Assembly: GCA_051960855.1 (NCBI GenBank)
Contig: JBQCDV010000111.1
Span: forward strand, 1-8,298
Origin: JBQCDV01 sp051960855
Lineage (GTDB): Bacteria > Actinomycetota > Actinomycetes > JAJZTN01
DNA: 8,298 nucleotides
Direction of reading: 5' to 3'
Shown here: piece by piece, positions 4,635 through 8,298 of the stretch
Layout of the letters: every line of letters begins with the position of its first letter
Position numbering within the stretch: the stretch's first letter is position 1
Made by a program: the position numbers and the translations under genes
Notes under the pieces: generated by a model
Seen by the model: the letters and a program-made list of their open reading frames with translations, nothing else
The model's database searches: none
Told to the model about the DNA's origin: nothing

Positions 4635-6332
4635 GTGCGAGACCGCTGGTACAAACAAGCCATCGTGTACAGCCTCGACGTCGCGACGTTCCAGGACAGC
4701 AACGGCGACGGCATCGGGGACCTGCCGGGACTCATCAGCCGGCTCGACTACCTCGCCCGCCTCGGCGTCACGTGCCTCTGGCTCAACCCGATCCATCCCA
4801 GCCCCAACCGGGATGACCGCTACGACGTCGCGGACTACTACGCCATCGACCCCGTGCTGGGCTCGCTCGGCGACTTCGCCCAGCTGCTGCACCTGGCCGA
4901 CAACCTCGGGATCCGCGTCCTCATGGACCTGGTCGCGAACCACACCAGTGACCAGCACCCGTGGTTCCAGTCGGCGAAGTTGGACCCCGAGTCCCCCTAC
5001 CGGGACTGGTACGTCTGGAGCGAGACCGAGCCGCCGGACCGCTACGAGGGCATGGTCTTCCCGGGGCAGCAGGATGAGACGTGGACGTGGTTGGAGGAGG
5101 CCGGTGCCTTCTACTACCACCGGTTCTACGACTACCAGCCGGACCTCAACTGGGCGAACCCGCAGGTCCGGGACGAGTTCCGCAAGATCATGGGCTTCTG
5201 GCTGCAGCTCGGCGTCGCCGGCTTCCGCGTCGACGCGGCGCCGTTCGTCATCGAGATCACCCACGGCGACGGCCGGCCGCCCACCAGGCACTTCGACATC
5301 CTCGACGACTGGTCGCACTTCGTGTCCTGGCGCCGCGGTGACGCCGTCCTGCTCGCAGAGGCGAACGTCAGCGAGCACCAGGTCGGCGACTACTTCGTCA
5401 GTCAGGGTGGCAGCGGCCAGCGGTTCCACATGCTGTTCGCCTTCCTGCTCAACGCCCGCGTCTTCCTCGCGCTGGCCCGGCAGAACCCCGAGCCGATCGT
5501 CGAGTCACTCGGCGAGCTGCCGGAGCTGCCGGAGCACGCCCAGTGGGCGACGTTCCTGCGCAACCACGACGAGCTCGACCTGTCGCGGCTGACGACCGAG
5601 CAGCGGGCGGAGGTCTTCCGCGCCTTCGGCCCCAAGCCCGACATGCAGCTCTACGGTCGCGGCTTGCGGCGGCGGATGGCGACCATGCTCGGAGGTGACC
5701 AGCGGCGGATCCGGATGGCCTACTCGCTGCAGTTCACGCTGCCGGGGACTCCCGTGCTGCGCTACGGCGAGGAGCTCGGGATGGGGGAGGACCTCTCGCT
5801 ACCGGGACGCAACGCCATCCGTACCGGCATGCAGTGGAGTGACGGGCCGGGCGCCGGCTTCACCAGTGCCGAGGGCGCCGCGCAGGCGGGTGCGATGCCG
5901 GTCATCACCCGTGGCCCCTTTGGCGCGAAGCAGGTCAATGCCGACCTCGAGAGCCAGTCCAGTGCCTCGCTGCTGGGGTGGTTCGAGCGGATGCTCGTGC
6001 GGCTGCGGGAGTGCCCCGAGATCGGCAGCGGGCGCATCTCGGCTGTCGACGTGCCCCTGCCGCCCGGCGTCCTCGTGCACCGGGCTGCGAGCGAGGACGG
6101 CGAGATGCTCTTCCTGCACAACCTCGGCCCGGACGACACCGTCGTCGACCTCGGCGTGGAGCCGCTCGGCCTCACGGTCAAAGAGGGGATGCGGCTGCCG
6201 GTCTTCGACGACATCGCCCCCGGCGAGCAGGGCTACGGCATCCCGTCGCGCGACCTCACGGGGCTGGAGCTCCGGGGCTACGGCTACCGGTGGATCCGGC
6301 TGCGACGGTCGGCGACCGTCACGTCGTACTGA
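4635..6332 (+). CDS. GH13 alpha-amylase-family enzyme, trehalose-synthase-like
   Basis: This 565-residue protein is a complete cytoplasmic GH13 enzyme with no signal peptide. The N-terminal SLDVATFQDSNGDGIGDLPG stretch, with a calcium-type DxNxDGxGD loop (21-29), and YDVADYYAIDP are typical of trehalose synthase and oligo-1,6-glucosidase relatives. The conserved regions are DLVANH (98-103), GFRVDA (196-201, nucleophile Asp200), AEAN (241-244, acid/base Glu242) and RNHDE (309-313, Asp312), so the catalytic triad is intact. RTGMQW (396-401) and a small C-terminal beta domain (about 465-557) follow. Trehalose synthases interconvert maltose and trehalose, and this short relative may do so or may act on other alpha-glucosides. 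There is no fused maltokinase domain and no neighbouring glycogen or trehalose gene. GTG 4635 is preferred because WYKQAIVYSLDV begins at residue 5, as in relatives. Confidence 0.9.
   Translation: MRDRWYKQAIVYSLDVATFQDSNGDGIGDLPGLISRLDYLARLGVTCLWLNPIHPSPNRDDRYDVADYYAIDPVLGSLGDFAQLLHLADNLGIRVLMDLVANHTSDQHPWFQSAKLDPESPYRDWYVWSETEPPDRYEGMVFPGQQDETWTWLEEAGAFYYHRFYDYQPDLNWANPQVRDEFRKIMGFWLQLGVAGFRVDAAPFVIEITHGDGRPPTRHFDILDDWSHFVSWRRGDAVLLAEANVSEHQVGDYFVSQGGSGQRFHMLFAFLLNARVFLALARQNPEPIVESLGELPELPEHAQWATFLRNHDELDLSRLTTEQRAEVFRAFGPKPDMQLYGRGLRRRMATMLGGDQRRIRMAYSLQFTLPGTPVLRYGEELGMGEDLSLPGRNAIRTGMQWSDGPGAGFTSAEGAAQAGAMPVITRGPFGAKQVNADLESQSSASLLGWFERMLVRLRECPEIGSGRISAVDVPLPPGVLVHRAASEDGEMLFLHNLGPDDTVVDLGVEPLGLTVKEGMRLPVFDDIAPGEQGYGIPSRDLTGLELRGYGYRWIRLRRSATVTSY
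6304..6320. terminator. Hairpin inside the 3' end of the GH13 gene, possible shared terminator
   Basis: GACGGTC-GGC-GACCGTC is a perfect 7-bp stem with a 3-base loop, ending 12 bases before the end of the GH13 gene. The convergent rskA gene stops at 6354, leaving only 21 bases between the two genes and no other stem there. The hairpin therefore could end transcription on either strand. It could also be a chance effect of the encoded Arg-Arg-Ser-Ala-Thr-Val. Confidence 0.35.
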
Positions 6333-6353
6333 CCCCCCGTCCCTCCCGAGCCG

Positions 6354-7202
6354 TCACGCCTGCAGCACCACCACCGGAGTCGTCGTCGGCTGCCGTGAGC
6401 CGCCGGCCGGCTCCACCGTGACCCCGACGGCGTCGCCGGACCGGACGTCGCGGACCAGCGTCGAGGTCATCCCACTGCCGGTCCCCAGCAAGCCGACCGA
6501 ACGCGCCTGGCCGTCCCGGATCACCCACAGCTGGTAGGTCTTGTCCGACGCGAGGCCGGCGAGGTCGCTGGCCAGCACCACCGCTTCGCCGTTCGCGGCG
6601 ATGACGGACGCCTGCCCCCCTCCCGTGACGTCAGCGGTGCGGACGGTGTGGTCGGGTGCGGCCAGGACGCGGCTGATGCTGGCCGCGATCGCCTGCTGCT
6701 GGTCGAGTTGCTGGTGCTGCCCGACGAGGGCGATCCCCTCACCGCCGGCGAGGATGACGAGGGCCGCGGCTGCGGCCGTGAGGGGGCTGCGCCACCAGCT
6801 CCTGCGGCGGCGGTCGAGCGGGACGACGACAGCGGTGGGGGTGACGGAGGCGTCCGCGCCCGCCGCCGAAGTCCCACGCGCGTCATCCGCCGCACCATGC
6901 GCGCCATCGCGCTCGGCCGCTCCAGCCTGCCCGCCACTACGCTCGCCCGCCCCGGCCTGGCCACCGACCACCGGCGGCAGCTGCCGCGTCTGACGGATCG
7001 CAGCGAGGACCGCGGCCTTCATCGCGGACGGCGGGACGACCTCCTCGGCGTCCCCGAGGCGGGCCGCCGTCGCCTGCAGCTCGCGCACCTCGGACTGGCA
7101 GGCAGGGCAGGAGGCAAGATGCTGCTCGAACTCCGTGCGTTCGTCACCCTCGAGGGCGTTGACGGCGTAGACCCCCGTCAGGGTGTGGATATCGGGGCTC
7201 AT
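6354..7202 (-). CDS. rskA: Membrane anti-sigma factor of the RskA family
   Basis: This 282-residue protein should hold the ECF sigma factor encoded just upstream at the inner face of the membrane. The N-terminal anti-sigma domain (about 1-75) carries HLASCPAC (His28, Cys32, Cys35), the zinc-binding HxxxCxxC signature, plus His6. A flexible Gly/Ala/Glu linker (about 76-120) contains a duplicated GGQAGA-ER motif. A basic, Trp-containing stretch (RRRRSWWR, 131-138) precedes one membrane helix (about 140-161). The extracytoplasmic part (about 165-282) has the RskA pattern: LAAPD, VIAANGEAVVLASDLAGL, TYQLWVIRDG, and VTVEPAGGSRQPT near the end. Its ATG overlaps the sigma stop as ATGA, indicating translational coupling. 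The zinc signature is intact here, whereas as I recall it the M. tuberculosis RskA lacks it. Release probably follows regulated proteolysis, which is inferred from family. Confidence 0.92.
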   Translation of the reverse strand: MSPDIHTLTGVYAVNALEGDERTEFEQHLASCPACQSEVRELQATAARLGDAEEVVPPSAMKAAVLAAIRQTRQLPPVVGGQAGAGERSGGQAGAAERDGAHGAADDARGTSAAGADASVTPTAVVVPLDRRRRSWWRSPLTAAAAALVILAGGEGIALVGQHQQLDQQQAIAASISRVLAAPDHTVRTADVTGGGQASVIAANGEAVVLASDLAGLASDKTYQLWVIRDGQARSVGLLGTGSGMTSTLVRDVRSGDAVGVTVEPAGGSRQPTTTPVVVLQA

Positions 7203-7978
7203 GCCGTGACTCCCATGCAGTCGCGCAGCCGAATCAGGCCGTCGCGCACCCGTGTCTTGACCGTGCCCAGCGGCACGTCCAGCAGCGCGGCGACCTCGGT
7301 CTGCGTGTAGCCGCCGTAGTAGGCGAGCCGCAGCGACTCGCGCTGCAGATCGGTCAGGCCGTCCAGGCAGCGGCGCACCTGCTCGTGCTCAAGCCGCGTC
7401 GTCACCTCGTCAGCCACGTGGTCGTACTCCGCGCCCGCCGCGTCGCGGATCCCGATCCGGGCGTCACGCTCCGTCGACGCCTGCGCCGACCGGACCCGGT
7501 CCACCGCGCGCCGGTGGGCGATGGTCAGGATCCATGTCAGCGGAGCACCCTTGGTCTCGTCATATCGGGTGGCCTGCCGCCACACCTCGACGAGCACCTC
7601 CTGCGCGACCTCCTCGGACTGGGCCGGGTCGCGCAGCACCCGCCGCACCAGGCCGAGCACCTGCCCGGCGCAGCGGTCGTACAGCTGCTCGAACGCCGCC
7701 TCGTCGCCCCTCGCCGTCCGCCGCACCAGCTCGGCGAGGGCCGAGGCTGGGTCGGAGTCGGGCACGCCGCCGTCGACGACACGCAGTTGCAGTCCATCAG
7801 CGGAAGGAGTCACGGCTGACACCGCCTCGACCGCTGTGCCGCCGCTGTCGGATGGGGCGAGGTGGGAGCCGACGTCAGATCCTGCGGCGCCCTGCGAGCT
7901 CGCTCCGTCAGCTCCGTCAGCTCCGCCAGCTCCGTCCGCTCCGTCCGCTCCGTCAGCTCCGGCGCCACGTTGAGACAT
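7199..7978 (-). CDS. sigK: ECF RNA polymerase sigma factor, SigK-like
   Basis: With ATG 7978 this is 259 residues. Sigma-2 spans about 82-164: DEAAFEQLYDRCAGQVLGL, VLRD..QSEEVAQEVLVEVWR, then KGAPLTWILTIAHRRAVDRVR, very close to SigK. Sigma-4 spans about 194-254 with LAYYGGYTQTEVAALLDVPLG as its helix-turn-helix. Pairing with rskA by a 4-bp overlap supports the name. The start is uncertain. The first roughly 70 residues are a Gly/Ala/Asp-rich extension not seen in typical ECF factors, its codons have far more A/T at the third position than the core, and no ribosome-binding site precedes ATG 7978. GTG 7822 (with GAGG just upstream) gives about 207 residues, nearer the usual size. A GTG at 8116, inside the 41-bp repeats, is also in frame. 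Core function is secure and the N-terminus is not. Autoregulation is expected from family. Confidence 0.9.
   Translation of the reverse strand: MSQRGAGADGADGADGAGGADGADGASSQGAAGSDVGSHLAPSDSGGTAVEAVSAVTPSADGLQLRVVDGGVPDSDPASALAELVRRTARGDEAAFEQLYDRCAGQVLGLVRRVLRDPAQSEEVAQEVLVEVWRQATRYDETKGAPLTWILTIAHRRAVDRVRSAQASTERDARIGIRDAAGAEYDHVADEVTTRLEHEQVRRCLDGLTDLQRESLRLAYYGGYTQTEVAALLDVPLGTVKTRVRDGLIRLRDCMGVTA
7902..7960. repeat. 9-bp tandem repeat, about 6.5 units, in the sigma factor's N-terminal extension
   Basis: Six units of GCTCCGTCA-type (variants GCTCCGCCA and GCTCCGTCC) run from 7902 to 7955, with a partial seventh. On the minus strand they encode a Gly-Ala-Asp run. Unit length is a multiple of three, so slippage would change tail length rather than frame. 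If the sigma gene really starts at GTG 7822, the repeat is untranslated leader instead. Confidence 0.85.
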
Positions 7979-8092
7979 GCCGCCATTGTGCGGGGCAGGG
8001 GAACTCGTCGTGCCGTTGCGGCGAAGGGCGTGGCGCTCACACCCTGTCTTCGGTCCATCGGGGGCCTCGGATTGCTCCGGCTCCGGCTCCGA

Positions 8093-8215
8093 CTCACAGC
8101 CCTGTCCCGCTCCCACACCCGCGGCGACTCCGCCTCACAGCCCTGTCCCGCTCCCACACCCGCGGCGACTCCGCCTCACAGCCCTGTCCCGCTCCCACAC
8201 CCGCGGCGACCCCGT
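8093..8215. repeat. Three 41-bp tandem repeats upstream of sigK
   Basis: Units 8093-8133 and 8134-8174 are identical. Unit 8175-8215 is identical except for two bases near its end. Each starts CTCACAGCCCTGTCCCGCTC and contains CCCGCGGCGA. The array ends 115 bases upstream of ATG 7978, in the leader or promoter region of the sigma operon. On the minus strand every unit carries a GTG followed by Gly-Ala-Gly-Gln-Gly-Cys-Glu codons, and 41 is not a multiple of three, so successive units fall in different frames. Near-identity of the copies points to recent duplication or active homogenisation. Function is unknown. Confidence 0.9.
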
Positions 8216-8256
8216 CCCACTGTTCAGTTCCTTGCGCTACTGCGCGAGAACTTGCA

Positions 8257-8279
8257 CAGCGAGAGGACCTCCTCTGCTG
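8257..8279. promoter_or_regulatory. Long imperfect palindrome far upstream of sigK
   Basis: CAGC-g-AGAGGA-CC-TCCTCT-GCTG forms ten base pairs around a central CC, with one bulged G. It lies beyond the repeat array, near the window edge. It could be an operator of the sigma operon or a terminator of a gene outside the window on the right. Position does not decide between these. Confidence 0.4.
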
Positions 8280-8298
8280 CTTCCACAGCGCACCACCT

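Larger units (their letters stand above)
7979..8298 (-). other. Leader/promoter stretch upstream of the sigma operon
   Basis: No independent gene is supported in these 320 bases. They hold the 41-bp repeats (8093-8215), a hexamer run (CTCCGG type, about 8075-8092), GCGC-TACT-GCGC (8234-8245) and a stem at 8257-8279. On the minus strand GGAAC (8231-8227) resembles an ECF -35 element, but I cannot point to a matching -10. Two minus-strand frames stay open across much of it, which I attribute to base composition and repeats. Confidence 0.45.

Noticed and set aside
4038..5429. A long minus-strand frame (463 codons) spanning the zinc-finger and GH13 regions
   Set aside because: It is antisense to the conserved GH13 catalytic regions and out of frame with the zinc finger, and its peptide shows no domain.
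8093..8215. CRISPR array
   Set aside because: The 41-bp units are directly adjacent with no unique spacers, and no cas genes are visible.
7979..8298. A separate gene upstream of the sigma factor
   Set aside because: Open frames here depend on the repeats, show weak codon bias and have no recognisable motif.

Overview
The window is very GC-rich, uses GTG as well as ATG starts, and carries protein families typical of Actinomycetota: a SigK/RskA-type sigma and anti-sigma pair, a stand-alone UBP-type zinc finger, a short trehalose-synthase-like GH13 enzyme and a proline/threonine-linked secreted NodB deacetylase. I read it as an actinobacterial chromosome segment and cannot name the genus. I see no insertion sequence, integrase, tRNA or CRISPR array.

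Layout from left to right. (1) The last 47 codons of an unrecognised + strand gene end at 145 and are followed by a terminator-like hairpin. (2) A 323-bp non-coding stretch holds a 31-bp tandem repeat and a cluster of inverted repeats built on GTCAC/GTGAC. (3) A + strand polysaccharide deacetylase (469-1902) has an N-terminal lipoprotein-like signal, a Pro/Thr/Ala linker with a 12-residue repeat, a small beta-rich-looking central domain and a complete NodB domain. (4) Converging on it is a soluble GAF-histidine kinase (2021-3358, minus). A perfect 13-bp inverted repeat brackets the gap between the two. (5) Divergent from the kinase is a UPF0014/FetB-type ABC permease (3464-4213, +). (6) A small UBP-type zinc-finger protein (4256-4558, minus) converges on the permease and is divergent from (7) a GH13 trehalose-synthase-like enzyme (4635-6332, +). 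(8) On the minus strand, an ECF sigma factor resembling SigK (7199-7978) and its membrane anti-sigma factor RskA (6354-7202) overlap by 4 bp and form an operon. It is preceded by three 41-bp tandem repeats and a GC-rich leader.

The genes do not form one obvious pathway. The clear functional unit is sigK-rskA: the membrane anti-sigma factor should hold the sigma factor until a signal triggers its breakdown. The deacetylase is probably a cell-envelope enzyme. The histidine kinase has no response regulator beside it, the FetB-like permease has no ATPase beside it, and the GH13 enzyme has no maltokinase or glycogen gene beside it, so each probably works with partners elsewhere.

I did not find convincing evidence of a previously undescribed multi-gene system. 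The least explained parts are non-coding or low-complexity: the 41-bp repeat array upstream of sigK, the 9-bp repeat in the sigma factor's N-terminal extension, the inverted-repeat cluster upstream of the deacetylase, and the bracketing 13-bp inverted repeat.
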